From NCBI GenBank assembly GCA_018824205.1, contig JAHJGX010000203.1, positions 1 through 35,530 on the forward strand: a DNA stretch of 35,530 nucleotides. Reading direction: 5' to 3'. Source of the DNA: a bacterium. Its GTDB lineage: Bacteria; Fidelibacterota; UBA2242. The first letter of the stretch is position 1. Each line of letters begins with the position of its first letter. Both the position numbers and the translations under genes were made by a program. The notes beneath the pieces were generated by a model, which did not search any database, was not told where the DNA came from, and saw nothing but the letters and a program-made list of their open reading frames with translations. Shown one piece after another: positions 18,401 to 26,442 of this stretch.

Positions 18401-18655
18401 CGGCGGAAAGTTTTCATCTTTACAGGGCAATTCAGCCTGGGTTAAAAACCGCCCATTCCCCGTTGTGGCTTCATTCTCATCCTGCTGAAATGCTACCCGC
18501 AGGGCACAAATAGAGATCGTTCCCGAGATTGCGTTAGCTTGAGGAATTGATCGTGACGTTTTTCTTAAAACCGGTGATATTTCAGCATAAGACTGTGTCG
18601 CTGCTGAAAGTACAATAACGAATATTGTTAGTAAAAGAATAGTTGTTTTTTTCAT
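15488..18655 (-). CDS. T9SS-exported M6-like (immune-inhibitor-A-type) protein with degenerate catalytic site and FG-GAP/VCBS-like repeats
   Basis: This 1055-residue protein has a signal peptide (1-24). An M6-peptidase-like domain follows, marked by FGLMDQGSANLNG (299-311), PSAWERYHMGW (317-327) and LLIWHIDE (431-438). Where M6 enzymes have HEFGHxLGLPDLYD, this protein has FMMGFYLGLPGLYN (275-288), so both histidines and the glutamate are lost. Residues about 755-870 hold Ca-binding repeats of FG-GAP/VCBS type (SDIDGDGKVEIIV at 804-816, TDVDGDQILDIIV at 855-867). The end (969-1055), with FNWPNPAKNNRT, ITIYDLAG and NGVYFAVV, is a type A T9SS sorting domain. It is exported, probably to the surface. 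porV lies upstream. It is likely a pseudoenzyme serving adhesion or binding rather than proteolysis. Confidence 0.83.
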   Translation of the reverse strand: MKKTTILLLTIFVIVLSAATQSYAEISPVLRKTSRSIPQANAISGTISICALRVAFQQDENEATTGNGRFLTQAELPCKDENFPPVDPAPHNNAYFKDHIRAVSNYYNRASSGQLIIDTTNSAVFPRTDDQVYTLSRKMEYYHPFLKVDSIDVRLTELLVEAIQIADEDADIDFSQYNVVVVFHAGVGQDFAIDLDPTPYDIPSAYLNSDDIADYFSSINQLAASIVVDSGTEITQGIILPESQNHLLYENWADIFGGATTPCDYQIGLNGTFAFMMGFYLGLPGLYNTETGETGVGKFGLMDQGSANLNGLVPSFPSAWERYHMGWVEPVLADGFEDVKLHHAESGSDTTLWLIPINDDEYFLVENRYSHVHPGITLDSIQYKQYLDGGEKDWPPTIPLIVDEISAEISPETGVLLSVPRYDVGLPGSGLLIWHIDESVIEANLATNSVNNNREHRGVDLEEGDGAQDLGYESQIIGANVDVGWYFDPWFAGNEGFWDLNPEYPEDDEKRVGFTNSTNPSSRSYNWAYTGIVVDCIGPSEAVMSFRIKSDFQIEGFDIDWHSRPGSVTPYLTLLPVNFDTSDPTNELIASWNWKPSYYYSFDESGTEMYYDYVPFAEYPAEINVSNVNYLIGFQRNTPSDTLDIWEYKILETGEITLTYHKQILGNQVVSNRLSYNDRLLFCTVDDQTDDYYLIAYYPEDNYTVIEQIDFPVYRIVNNNNSIYTDSPDGVIMSIDPETLAPDPLITNLSLGIQTLGLANINENQIPDLIVVHSDQISLVLDIQDETQDILTFSGEFDSTLAFSDIDGDGKVEIIVKNETGIYALNENLTLENNFPISVPNIYTGKSFLPNILTTDVDGDQILDIIVTLEDVGILAYNFHGDLIDGFPRALPNSVTEQSVLMENENGTFIVSSNISGTKIVGLYLSDGPLSENAWYCFGGDVGHSFYYPVIPQSSAVISDGLLNKTKTFNWPNPAKNNRTAIRYYPLADCDIDITIYDLAGNFIKSFTESTPLVNDVNEIEWDVSNIANGVYFAVVKASSGSKSESKIVKIMVIH

Positions 18656-18716
18656 GGTACAGATGATTCTGCAATGCGTTAAATATCCTGATTTAACCGT
18701 GGGTCAGACTGCGCTC

Positions 18717-19940
18717 CTAAAAATTAATATCAAGGGAAAAAAGCATCGTGTTCTGGCGCGGATGCCCGGCATCACCGGCGGTATATCCAAAATCAAATCC
18801 CAGACCGGCGTAGCGCAACCCGGCGCCGAATGTCGGCACCGGCCACTTATCATTAACCAGAATATGTCCAGGCTTATCATAAATAAAGCCCATACGGATA
18901 GCAAAAAGATCGGAATACCAGTACTCAATTCCGAAATTATGGGTCAGTTTTTCCAATTCATTCGTAAACGATCCATCCTTGGTGTCCCCGTCCTTATCCG
19001 CCTCGCCAATACCATCGGCAGCCGAATCATGTAACAATAACCAGTCGTCCACCCAGGATGTGAATATCCCGATATACCAATCATCGGTATGGGCCGCTTC
19101 CATCTTGCCATCTTCATTAAATTCACCGGCAGAAGTATAATGACCGTTTTCGTCATAATGACCGATGAGTCCGTCACCGTCAATGTCTCTATCCGGGTAA
19201 GATGCAACCAGTAATTTATTTACGTCGTAGGCTATGGTAACCTTGTTATATTCGCCGCCAAAGGTGTAATTAAACCCTAACTTCAGGTTAGTCGGCATCG
19301 GGTCGGCCTGGGCCACATCGATAAAGGCAATTTTGGGGCCAATGTTGGCAATCGCAACCCCAAAGGTCAAATCTCTCAGAAGAAACTGGCGTTTTAGATA
19401 GCCGACATCAAAGGCAAAATTTGTCGATGCCCCTTTGCCCTTTTCCGCACCGGCCCCCTGGTCAGTCAGATGCTGATGAACCATTTTAACATTCACACCA
19501 ATCGATGATGTTCGCGACAACGCAGTTCCATATGAACCGGTCATTGCCATCATAAAAGATGAAAATGTTCCTAAAGGATTGCCATACTCATCCGTCCGTT
19601 CCTGTTCGCCCAGGTTCAGCAGAATGATATGTCCACCCAGCATGCCGACATTTTTCACGAAATGGCGATAGCCGAGAAATTCATAGTAAATATCATTTGC
19701 CAGATTAGGTAACCAGTTTGTGTGAGTTAACGCAAGTTCTCTACCGGTTAAAAAACCCAGACCTGCTGGATTATAAAATGTTGCATATGCATCATCGGCA
19801 ATAGCCGCTCCGACCTCTCCCATACCGGCAGAGCGGGCACCGGGATTGATGAGCAACCAAACCGCTCCCGCCTCACTTTGGGCGAAACCGGCTGTGATGC
19901 CAAGCAGCAACAATGTTAATATAATCACGCTGTTTTTCAT
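18717..19940 (-). CDS. porV: PorV-like type IX secretion outer-membrane protein
   Basis: This 407-residue barrel protein of the FadL-like PorV/PorQ family has a signal peptide (1-20, ITAGFAQ). The family opening INPGARSAGMGEVGAAIADD is at about 31-50, with YATFYNPAGLGF next. PorV is the shuttle or attachment protein that passes T9SS cargo from the translocon to the sortase complex; the neighbouring cargo gene fits. Between strands, residues about 250-330 hold a polar insert with an EF-hand-like loop, DRDIDGDGLIGHYDE (250-264), and a second acidic stretch, EADKDGDTKDGSFT (313-326). This suggests a calcium-stabilised extracellular loop. A strong AGGAGG site sits upstream of the ATG. PorV and PorQ are difficult to tell apart by eye. 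Confidence 0.8.
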   Translation of the reverse strand: MKNSVIILTLLLLGITAGFAQSEAGAVWLLINPGARSAGMGEVGAAIADDAYATFYNPAGLGFLTGRELALTHTNWLPNLANDIYYEFLGYRHFVKNVGMLGGHIILLNLGEQERTDEYGNPLGTFSSFMMAMTGSYGTALSRTSSIGVNVKMVHQHLTDQGAGAEKGKGASTNFAFDVGYLKRQFLLRDLTFGVAIANIGPKIAFIDVAQADPMPTNLKLGFNYTFGGEYNKVTIAYDVNKLLVASYPDRDIDGDGLIGHYDENGHYTSAGEFNEDGKMEAAHTDDWYIGIFTSWVDDWLLLHDSAADGIGEADKDGDTKDGSFTNELEKLTHNFGIEYWYSDLFAIRMGFIYDKPGHILVNDKWPVPTFGAGLRYAGLGFDFGYTAGDAGHPRQNTMLFSLDINF

Positions 19941-19961
19941 TAAAACCTCCTAGAAACAAAA

Positions 19962-19987
19962 AACCGAAAAATAGTTGTAATTCGGTT
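19962..19987 (-). terminator. Hairpin with T-rich tail just upstream of porV (terminator or attenuator)
   Basis: On the minus strand AACCGAA (19987-19981) pairs with TTCGGTT (19968-19962) across a 12-base loop, and TTTTG follows. It lies about 15 bases before the porV ribosome site. It probably ends transcription from the glyA-nrdR-trm112 side, or modulates porV. The stem is only 7 bp, so strength is uncertain. The rest of 19988-20141 has no gene I can support. Confidence 0.45.
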
Positions 19988-20141
19988 GCTCAATACCTGT
20001 AATTTTGGAATTGTCAGAAGAAAAATAGTGTCTGCTTTCTTCATTCAGGGTTTATCAATTATTCGATAGGCACTCCATTTTCGTCGAGGAAATTAAAGGT
20101 ATTTCTGTCAAGAATCAAGCACATTTCATTTTCAAACCGAA

Positions 20142-20306
20142 TTAAAATTTTTCGGCTTCATCAATAAGCATAACCGGAATATCATCTTTTATGTCAAATT
20201 TGAGCCGGCATTCATGGCAAATCAGTTTTGAATGCTCTCTATCATATTCGATATCCTTTTTACAATTTGGACACACTAAAATTTCAAGCAGCTCATCGGA
20301 TAACAT
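20142..20306 (-). CDS. Trm112-family zinc-binding small protein (UPF0434/YcaR-like)
   Basis: This 54-residue protein is encoded on the minus strand between nrdR and porV. It has two zinc-binding Cys pairs, VCPNCKKDIE (Cys12, Cys15) and LICHECRLKF (Cys30, Cys33). It ends with the family's DDIPVMLIDEAE. Eukaryotic Trm112 activates several methyltransferases; bacterial YcaR-type members are poorly understood, but some partner with methyltransferases or modify growth. The ATG at 20306 has a GAGG ribosome site four bases upstream. Its length matches the family exactly. No methyltransferase gene is adjacent. Confidence 0.92.
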   Translation of the reverse strand: MLSDELLEILVCPNCKKDIEYDREHSKLICHECRLKFDIKDDIPVMLIDEAEKF

Positions 20307-20406
20307 ATTAACCTCTATTCTTTATAAAAAGCACTGACGGCCATCACATTCCAACTATTAATATCCCGGAAATGTTCCACCTTAAACTCTCTCAACGGAT
20401 TGAATC

Positions 20407-20856
20407 TCAGGTTGCCAGCTTATTGATCTGGTCTTTAAACTCATCCAGATCCTTAAATTTTTTATACACCGAAGCAAACCGAATATAAGCGATTTCGTCC
20501 AACTCCTTTAAATATTTCATGACCAGTTCGCCGATAAAATTAGAAGCGATCTCAGCACCGGAAAGTTCTTCAATCTCTTTTTCGATATCGATGACAACTG
20601 ATTCAAGTTTATCGGCGGGTACCGGCCGCTTATTACAGGCGATTCTCAAGCTGTCCAATAATTTCTGGCGGTCGTACTCTTCACGCCGTCCGTCGTTTTT
20701 AATAATTGTCAGCGGGTATTCTACTACATACTCATACGTGGTAAAACGATGTCCGCAATCCAGGCATTCACGGCGACGGCGGATGGCATTATTTTTCTGT
20801 GCGGACCTGGAGTCCACAACTTTTGTCTCAATCGATTCACAAAAAGGACATTTCAT
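20407..20856 (-). CDS. nrdR: Transcriptional repressor NrdR of ribonucleotide reductase genes
   Basis: This 149-residue protein has a zinc ribbon with Cys3, Cys6, Cys31 and Cys34 (MKCPFCE and CLDCGHRFTTYE) at the N-terminus. An ATP-cone domain (about 48-138) follows, with IIKNDGRREEYDRQKLLDSL. NrdR binds NrdR boxes upstream of nrd operons and senses ATP/dATP. It lies 7 bases after glyA in the same direction. No nrd gene lies in the window, so its targets are elsewhere. Length and motifs are standard. Confidence 0.97.
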   Translation of the reverse strand: MKCPFCESIETKVVDSRSAQKNNAIRRRRECLDCGHRFTTYEYVVEYPLTIIKNDGRREEYDRQKLLDSLRIACNKRPVPADKLESVVIDIEKEIEELSGAEIASNFIGELVMKYLKELDEIAYIRFASVYKKFKDLDEFKDQINKLAT

Positions 20857-20863
20857 GGCTTAC

Positions 20864-22168
20864 CTATGCGTTTATTTCCCGGTACAAGGGAAACTGGCTG
20901 CAAAGTTCGCGAACCTCTTCCCTGACCGAATGTTTTATGGTTTCATCTTCATTGTTTGCAAGCACCTTATCAATTAATCGGGCAATTGTGCGCATTTCGG
21001 CTTCCTTCATTCCGCGTGTCGTCATGGCAGCGGTCCCGATTCTGATTCCACTGGTAACGAACGGGCTTTTTGTATCGAAGGGAACCATGTTTTTATTGGT
21101 TGTAATCCCGGATTCCTCAAGACTGTTTTCGGCTTTTTTCCCGGATAATCCCTTATTAGTCAAATCAATCAGCATCAGGTGATTATCGGTTCCCCCGGAA
21201 GTTAACTGATAATCCCGGCTGACCAGTTCTTCGGCTAAGATTTTTGCATTAGTGATAATCTGTTGGGCATACAATTTAAACTCCGGTTTGAGAGCTTCCC
21301 CAAAAGCCACGGCTTTTGCTGCAATAATATGCATGAGCGGTCCGCCCTGAATACCCGGCATCACATTGGAATCCACAATCTCGGACATCATCTTTGTCCG
21401 ACCGGTTTTGGGGGCAACGATGCCAAAGGGATTCTCGAAATCTTTGCCCATTAAAATTAATCCGCCCCGGGGTCCGCGCAGGGTTTTATGGGTCGTTGAC
21501 GTTACGATATGGCAGTGCGGTAACGGGTCCGGATGCAACCCCGCGGCGATCAGACCGGCCGGATGGGCCACATCGGCCACCAGGAACGCACCAATGCTGT
21601 CAGCGATCTCCCGAAATCGCTCAAAATCCAGAAAGCGTGGATAAGCGCTGCCACCGGCAATGATCATCTTAGGCCTGGTTTCTTTCGCAATTTTCGCCAT
21701 CTGATCAAAATCGATCCGTCCCGTCTCCCGTTTTACCCCGTAGGAAACGATATTAAACAGTTTTCCCGAAAAGTTTACCGGGCTGCCATGGGTCAAGTGT
21801 CCACCATGCGCCAGGTTCATTCCCAACACCGTGTCACCGGTTTCCAGCAGTGTAAAATAAACCGCCATGTTCGCCTGGGAACCGGAATGCGGCTGTACGT
21901 TGGCATATTCCGCGCCGAATAGTTCCATTACACGGTCACGTGCCAGATTTTCAGCGGTATCCACCGCCGAACAGCCACCGTAATAACGTTTTCCCGGATA
22001 TCCTTCGGCATATTTATTGGTCATCGCCGAACCGGCCGCTTCCAGCACCGCCGGACTGACGAAGTTCTCCGATGCAATTAGTTCCAAAGTCCCGCGCTCG
22101 CGTTCAAACTCCGCTGAAATCGCCGACATAACATCGGGGTCATTCGTGCGTAAATAATCAAAATCCAC
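20864..22168 (-). CDS. glyA: Serine hydroxymethyltransferase
   Basis: At about 434 residues this is the PLP enzyme that interconverts serine and glycine and supplies methylene-tetrahydrofolate. The motifs are intact: [12 protein letters not shown] (32-43), [13 protein letters not shown] (53-65), [10 protein letters not shown] (121-130) and the PLP-lysine motif [12 protein letters not shown] with Lys228. I start at GTG 22168, which has GGAG seven bases upstream and gives the expected N-terminus. An in-frame ATG at 22228 would add 20 unusual residues from within rpiB. The GTG overlaps the rpiB end by 11 bases. The order rpiB-glyA-nrdR is widely conserved in bacteria, which supports the calls. 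It supplies one-carbon units used by purN and purH further along. Confidence 0.96.
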   Translation of the reverse strand: MDFDYLRTNDPDVMSAISAEFERERGTLELIASENFVSPAVLEAAGSAMTNKYAEGYPGKRYYGGCSAVDTAENLARDRVMELFGAEYANVQPHSGSQANMAVYFTLLETGDTVLGMNLAHGGHLTHGSPVNFSGKLFNIVSYGVKRETGRIDFDQMAKIAKETRPKMIIAGGSAYPRFLDFERFREIADSIGAFLVADVAHPAGLIAAGLHPDPLPHCHIVTSTTHKTLRGPRGGLILMGKDFENPFGIVAPKTGRTKMMSEIVDSNVMPGIQGGPLMHIIAAKAVAFGEALKPEFKLYAQQIITNAKILAEELVSRDYQLTSGGTDNHLMLIDLTNKGLSGKKAENSLEESGITTNKNMVPFDTKSPFVTSGIRIGTAAMTTRGMKEAEMRTIARLIDKVLANNEDETIKHSVREEVRELCSQFPLYREINA

Positions 22169-22610
22169 GATCTGTCTCCAAAAGTTTATCCAGTTTATCG
22201 ATGCGCCGCTGATGACGACCGCCTTCAAAATCGGCGTTCAGCCAGATATCAAGCATTTTTCCAGCGGATTCCTGGTCTGTATAGGACGCGGCAAAACAGA
22301 TCACATTGGCATCATTATGTCTTCGGCTTAGTGATGCGACTTCATCATTATAAACCAGGGCTGCCCGAATTCCCCGGACTTTATTGGCCGCAATACTCAT
22401 ACCGATACCGGATTTGCAAACAAGCACCCCCCGGTCCGCCTGATGATCTGTGATCAACTTTGTTACGGCCCCGGCATAGTCGACGTAGTCCACGGATTCT
22501 GTTCCCGAAGATCCACAATCAATTAGCGTGTGCCCACTCGCTCGTGCAAACTTAATAAGGGCGGATTTTAAATCAACTCCGCCATGATCGGAGCCAAAGG
22601 CAATATTCAT
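22158..22610 (-). CDS. rpiB: Ribose-5-phosphate isomerase B
   Basis: This 150-residue sugar-phosphate isomerase of the pentose phosphate pathway has FGSDHGG (Asp8, His9) at the N-terminus. The catalytic Cys65 is in [17 protein letters not shown]; most relatives have CGTGIG, so K66 and S67 are slightly unusual. HNDANV follows, as in the family. It lies 6 bases after the TPR lipoprotein gene and overlaps glyA. An allose-6-phosphate-like activity is possible in this family, but the rpiB-glyA order favours ribose 5-phosphate. Confidence 0.94.
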   Translation of the reverse strand: MNIAFGSDHGGVDLKSALIKFARASGHTLIDCGSSGTESVDYVDYAGAVTKLITDHQADRGVLVCKSGIGMSIAANKVRGIRAALVYNDEVASLSRRHNDANVICFAASYTDQESAGKMLDIWLNADFEGGRHQRRIDKLDKLLETDRGF

Positions 22611-22616
22611 AAATTT

Positions 22617-23900
22617 TTAGTCTATACTGACGTTTAGGTCAATCCATTTGTAACAATCCAGCCGGGGACGGTACACGGTTCGCTCGTTGCCGGCGCCGTC
22701 ATAACGGTTCATGAACCAGTCTTCACGGGTCGGAATCAGATATTCTTTTAAAAAATCAATCCGGGACTGGACACTGAAATCACCCAGCTTTTTCGCTTGC
22801 AGATAGTCGTCGTAGGCGAGTTTGTAGGCCAGTTTATCTTCAAAACTGATTGGCGTGCGAGCTGCGCTGCAGCGTTCCGCTGCCGCGAACAGGACATCGG
22901 CGCGCACTTTGTACGCCAGCTGTGAATTACCAATAGCCATAGCTTTTTTAGCCCAGCTGTAAGCAGTTTCATAATCGGAAAGATTCAAATACATTTTTGA
23001 AATGTTATCAATGACATTCAGGCCCTGTGGATCAATATTTTTATTGATGTGCTCGTACGTACTCGCGGCTTTCTGATATTTTCCGAGGTTCTTATAAAGT
23101 TCCGCTAATTTGTCCCAGGCTTCTTTGTTCCGCAGGTCCACAGCTGTTACCTTTTTCAGCACCTCAATCGCTTTATCATATTCCAACTGATCGGACAGCG
23201 CATCGGCATATTCCAGTCCGTAACGTACATTGTTGGGATTCCGTTCCCACTGGTTTTTTTGTACATCTATGATATTTTTCCCCAGCCGTTGATAGACCAG
23301 TAAACGGTCACTGAGAGCCTGTTGGTCATCGGGTTGAATTTCCAATATCTTTTCAATACCCCAGAGCATGTCCTCTAAGCGTTCCTGTCCGAAACACAAT
23401 TTATTATAACTACGGTACAGCTCCAGATCCTGCGGCTGAAGTTCAATCATTTTTTCATATTCCCGGATTTCCAGATCGATCTTTCCCTGTACATGGTAGA
23501 TATAGGCAATGTTTTTACGAAGGTACATATCTTTGGGAAGATATTTTTCGCCTTCCTGATAGACAAACAAAGCGCTGTCAAAATACACCGGATCAGTCTT
23601 GGCCATTTGCTGATACGCACGCCCAAAATAGGAATAGATATCCTGAGCATACTCTTCTTTACAGCCATATTCCATCATTTTTTTATAATTTTTAATCGTA
23701 CTGGACCAGTTCTGATTCTGATAGTAACTGTATGCAAAATTCAGATAAAGGTCACATTTATCCCGATCGATTTCCCGCTTAGGTTCAGCGAGCTGAGCGT
23801 CTTCAGATGAATCTGCCGGCGGAAGACATTGACTTAAAAAAATCGATGTCACTAGCAATAAAACGAGAACCAGCAGATGCATTAGGCGCTGATCTTTCAT
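22617..23900 (-). CDS. TPR-repeat exported protein, probable lipoprotein
   Basis: This 427-residue protein has an N-terminal hydrophobic signal (about 7-21) ending FLSQC, so Cys25 is a possible lipidation site, although Gln at -1 is atypical. The body is TPR-like, with AYSYYQNQNWSSTIKNYKKM, AYIYHVQGKIDLEIREYEKM and LAELYKNLGKYQKAASTYEH. It ends with a short non-TPR segment rich in aromatic and Arg residues. An AGAAGGGG ribosome site precedes the ATG. It follows the barrel-protein gene by 21 bases and runs into rpiB. Envelope scaffold proteins of this kind are common in FCB bacteria; the partner is unknown. Confidence 0.78.
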   Translation of the reverse strand: MKDQRLMHLLVLVLLLVTSIFLSQCLPPADSSEDAQLAEPKREIDRDKCDLYLNFAYSYYQNQNWSSTIKNYKKMMEYGCKEEYAQDIYSYFGRAYQQMAKTDPVYFDSALFVYQEGEKYLPKDMYLRKNIAYIYHVQGKIDLEIREYEKMIELQPQDLELYRSYNKLCFGQERLEDMLWGIEKILEIQPDDQQALSDRLLVYQRLGKNIIDVQKNQWERNPNNVRYGLEYADALSDQLEYDKAIEVLKKVTAVDLRNKEAWDKLAELYKNLGKYQKAASTYEHINKNIDPQGLNVIDNISKMYLNLSDYETAYSWAKKAMAIGNSQLAYKVRADVLFAAAERCSAARTPISFEDKLAYKLAYDDYLQAKKLGDFSVQSRIDFLKEYLIPTREDWFMNRYDGAGNERTVYRPRLDCYKWIDLNVSID

Positions 23901-23921
23901 GACACACCCCTTCTTTTAGAA

Positions 23922-25130
23922 TTAAAACCTCTTAAACCTCTTAAACCACAACTCCCCTGTTGTAACACTGGCATAAAATGACAGCAACGTCTCCTTCCCG
24001 ATTTTCCCGGAAAGAAAACCATCGCGAATCGACGCCACGACAGCCAAATCAATTCGGTTGGAATAATGATTAAACGGTACGCCAACCCCAAAACTTATTC
24101 CTGTTTCACTCAGTTTACCGTCTTGGTAAACTGCTTCGGTTTGATAAAATGCTCCGGTCCGGAGCGCTATCTTTTGCCAATAGGATGCATTAATCCTGCT
24201 TGCCGGCTGTTTTTCGAGTCCAATTCCAACATAAAGAGGATTTTGTGTTGAAGATGTATTCACAACGCTGAATTCCTCGAAAAGTGACGACGAAACCATT
24301 GAATAGGCAAGATCGGCGGAAAACGCAAGCGATTCACCGAGTTTCCGCCGCATACCAAGTTGAAATGTTGTCGGGAATTTCAGGGATTGAACAGCCATTG
24401 TTGTATCGTCCCCGAAGTAATAATCAAAATGCCGGTAATAATCAAAATTCAGGTTCTGAGCATAGGTCGCACCCAACTCCAGTTTTTGGTTCTGGCTGAT
24501 CCAATACGCTCCCAACTCCAGTTGGGAACCCTCGACAACCGCATATTCCCGGTAATAGGTATTGACGGATCCGTCATCATCAACATCTGTCGCCATTCGG
24601 GTCAGATAACTGCCAAAAAACAGCCGGGTTTTCAGGCCAAGGCTCAACCGTGGACTAACCCGATAACCGCCCCCCAGAAAAAACTCCGATATTCCCCCTT
24701 CAACGTCCACTTCAGAATTGTAATAGACCTTAGGATCATAAGACTCTATCGAATCAGTAATGCTGATTTCACCCTTCATCCGGGTATATGGTGTGATACC
24801 CATTGCAAAACCCGCATCTTTACCGATGGGAAATTTGAAGGAAAATCCGAGAAATTGAGTCTGCGTCGCTCCCGGCCAACCGGAAGATGTAGTAAACGAT
24901 GAAGTACCCAATTGCCCCTGAACCGAAGTGGTCATAAAACCATCCCACAGGGCTGGGTTTGATATATTCAGGCTGATAGAATCGGGAATGGCAATGCCGG
25001 TCTGGCCCAACGCCAGGTAACGGGCGGAAATCCCAGGCGAGGACAGACCAAAGCCATAAGTTGAGTAATACGAGGTCTGCCCGAAGAGAGAGCAAGTTAA
25101 CAAAAATATTATGGCAACGCGTTTGATCAT
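23922..25130 (-). CDS. Outer-membrane beta-barrel protein (FadL/PorV-like fold, function unknown)
   Basis: This 402-residue protein has a signal peptide (about 1-17, LLTCSLFGQ) and a GARYxALGxTG-like opening (ISARYLALGQTGIAIPD). It then alternates amphipathic strands in FadL/PorV style and ends in an aromatic residue. The first 70 residues resemble OMPP1/FadL-type proteins of FCB bacteria (NISNPALWDGF). It lies 4 bases downstream of the DUF4270-like lipoprotein gene and before the TPR lipoprotein gene, so all three may act together at the outer membrane. The last codons repeat TTTAAGAGG, giving KRFKRF. No substrate can be inferred. Confidence 0.72.
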   Translation of the reverse strand: MIKRVAIIFLLTCSLFGQTSYYSTYGFGLSSPGISARYLALGQTGIAIPDSISLNISNPALWDGFMTTSVQGQLGTSSFTTSSGWPGATQTQFLGFSFKFPIGKDAGFAMGITPYTRMKGEISITDSIESYDPKVYYNSEVDVEGGISEFFLGGGYRVSPRLSLGLKTRLFFGSYLTRMATDVDDDGSVNTYYREYAVVEGSQLELGAYWISQNQKLELGATYAQNLNFDYYRHFDYYFGDDTTMAVQSLKFPTTFQLGMRRKLGESLAFSADLAYSMVSSSLFEEFSVVNTSSTQNPLYVGIGLEKQPASRINASYWQKIALRTGAFYQTEAVYQDGKLSETGISFGVGVPFNHYSNRIDLAVVASIRDGFLSGKIGKETLLSFYASVTTGELWFKRFKRF

Positions 25131-25134
25131 AAAT

Positions 25135-26442
25135 CTATTGTTCTTTCATCGTTAAAATCCGAAGAGACGGGCGAAAACCAGCCGGATTCTGGTCGGAAGC
25201 ATTGTACAGACTAAGTGTTGAAATATTCGAAAACGTCGGAACGGTATAGAGCACAATGCCGTAATTATTAACATCTTCATAACTTGTAGTTAATTGTAAA
25301 AGAGATTTAATATCAATTATAACACTATCTGCCGTAGTGTTTATATTGCGTATTATTCCCTCTGAAACAGAAGGAGGAAAGTATAACGGGTCAACATAAT
25401 AAGTTGAATCAGTCAGGTCATATTTTAAAATATTCGAATCCGCATAACTTATATATAACGAGAAATCTTCACCATACTGCACTGTATTTTCTCTATCTAT
25501 TTTCAATCGTAAATCTGCTTTAGCGATTATTATATTTTCATCGGTTAGTGTGTCCTCAAAATTAAAGAACAGCACGCCAAAGCTCGCCCGTCCCGAATTT
25601 ATACTCAGCAGGTTGGACGATTCAGCCGGGTTTTTAATATTAATGATAGATAAATCTTCGGTTGGTAAAATATAACTACTCTTCAGCGAGGTATCTCCGA
25701 CTACGTAATAGGCTACCTCCAGCCACGGATAATAAGGCGACTCTGTTGAATGAAATGTCTGAACGGCCGTTTTATTTGTATCTGATTGCATAAGGACCAA
25801 GGTGTAATCCTCGTTAGTGACTTTGTACCATTGAGACACAAGAGCAGTATCCAAATTAATGACAACGGTGTCCGAGTCGGTGTAGGGGAACTCTGCTAAA
25901 ACCCGTAATTTGCCTAAATTCTTATAATTTTCAATTTTGAAATTCCCAAAGTGGCTGCTATCTTCGGTCCAGGGATCAGCGCCATCATTCTCCAAATGTA
26001 ATATTTCTATTTTAATAGTGTCGTTATTCGAGCTATCCAATCGATATTGACGATCACTTCTTAAATTCAATTTCAAAGAAATAAATTTTTCCACCGAATC
26101 CGGCAAATAATAATCAATCTCACCAAATTTTAACAAGGTGTACGCATAGACATTTTCATCGTTTCCAATATACAGTATATCGGATTGTCCGATACCCGGA
26201 TTGACAACAGCCTGTGCAACGGTCATTGAATCGGCGGATATTGTTAACGTATTAATATCATAAAAATCACCGGGATTCTGAATGGTCGGTATTTTCTCTT
26301 CGCAAGCGGCTATTATCAACAGAAAAGCCAGAGATGTAAACTGACAGTAACGATAAATTGAAGATTGATATTTGCTTAGTGTCAAACGTCCATGCAGACG
26401 TTCACGATCTTTATAACTGTTCCACGATTTTAATAATTTCAT
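25135..26442 (-). CDS. Outer-membrane lipoprotein, DUF4270/DNRLRE-like
   Basis: This 435-residue protein has a hydrophobic signal ending LLIIAAC, so lipidation at Cys47 is likely. Beta-rich segments with two similar halves follow, including YAYTLLKFGEIDYY, SLKLNLRS and ASFGVLFFNFEDTL ... ADLRLKI, which resemble the DNRLRE/DUF4270 beta-sandwich. In Bacteroidota, DUF4270 lipoprotein genes often follow a short glycogen-synthase-like gene, and the same order is seen here. The ATG at 26442 lies 32 bases inside the preceding gene and leaves a long pre-hydrophobic stretch. TTG at 26385 would give a more normal 27-residue signal; neither has a strong ribosome site. The family call is from resemblance and synteny only. 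Confidence 0.6.
   Translation of the reverse strand: MKLLKSWNSYKDRERLHGRLTLSKYQSSIYRYCQFTSLAFLLIIAACEEKIPTIQNPGDFYDINTLTISADSMTVAQAVVNPGIGQSDILYIGNDENVYAYTLLKFGEIDYYLPDSVEKFISLKLNLRSDRQYRLDSSNNDTIKIEILHLENDGADPWTEDSSHFGNFKIENYKNLGKLRVLAEFPYTDSDTVVINLDTALVSQWYKVTNEDYTLVLMQSDTNKTAVQTFHSTESPYYPWLEVAYYVVGDTSLKSSYILPTEDLSIINIKNPAESSNLLSINSGRASFGVLFFNFEDTLTDENIIIAKADLRLKIDRENTVQYGEDFSLYISYADSNILKYDLTDSTYYVDPLYFPPSVSEGIIRNINTTADSVIIDIKSLLQLTTSYEDVNNYGIVLYTVPTFSNISTLSLYNASDQNPAGFRPSLRILTMKEQ

Noticed and set aside
22169-22228. Upstream ATG for glyA
   Set aside because: It adds 20 residues unlike the family and lies deep inside rpiB, whereas GTG 22168 has a well-spaced GGAG.
22158-22610. Galactose-6-phosphate isomerase LacA/LacB
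   Set aside because: Same superfamily, but the rpiB-glyA order and single complete gene with Cys65 favour RpiB.
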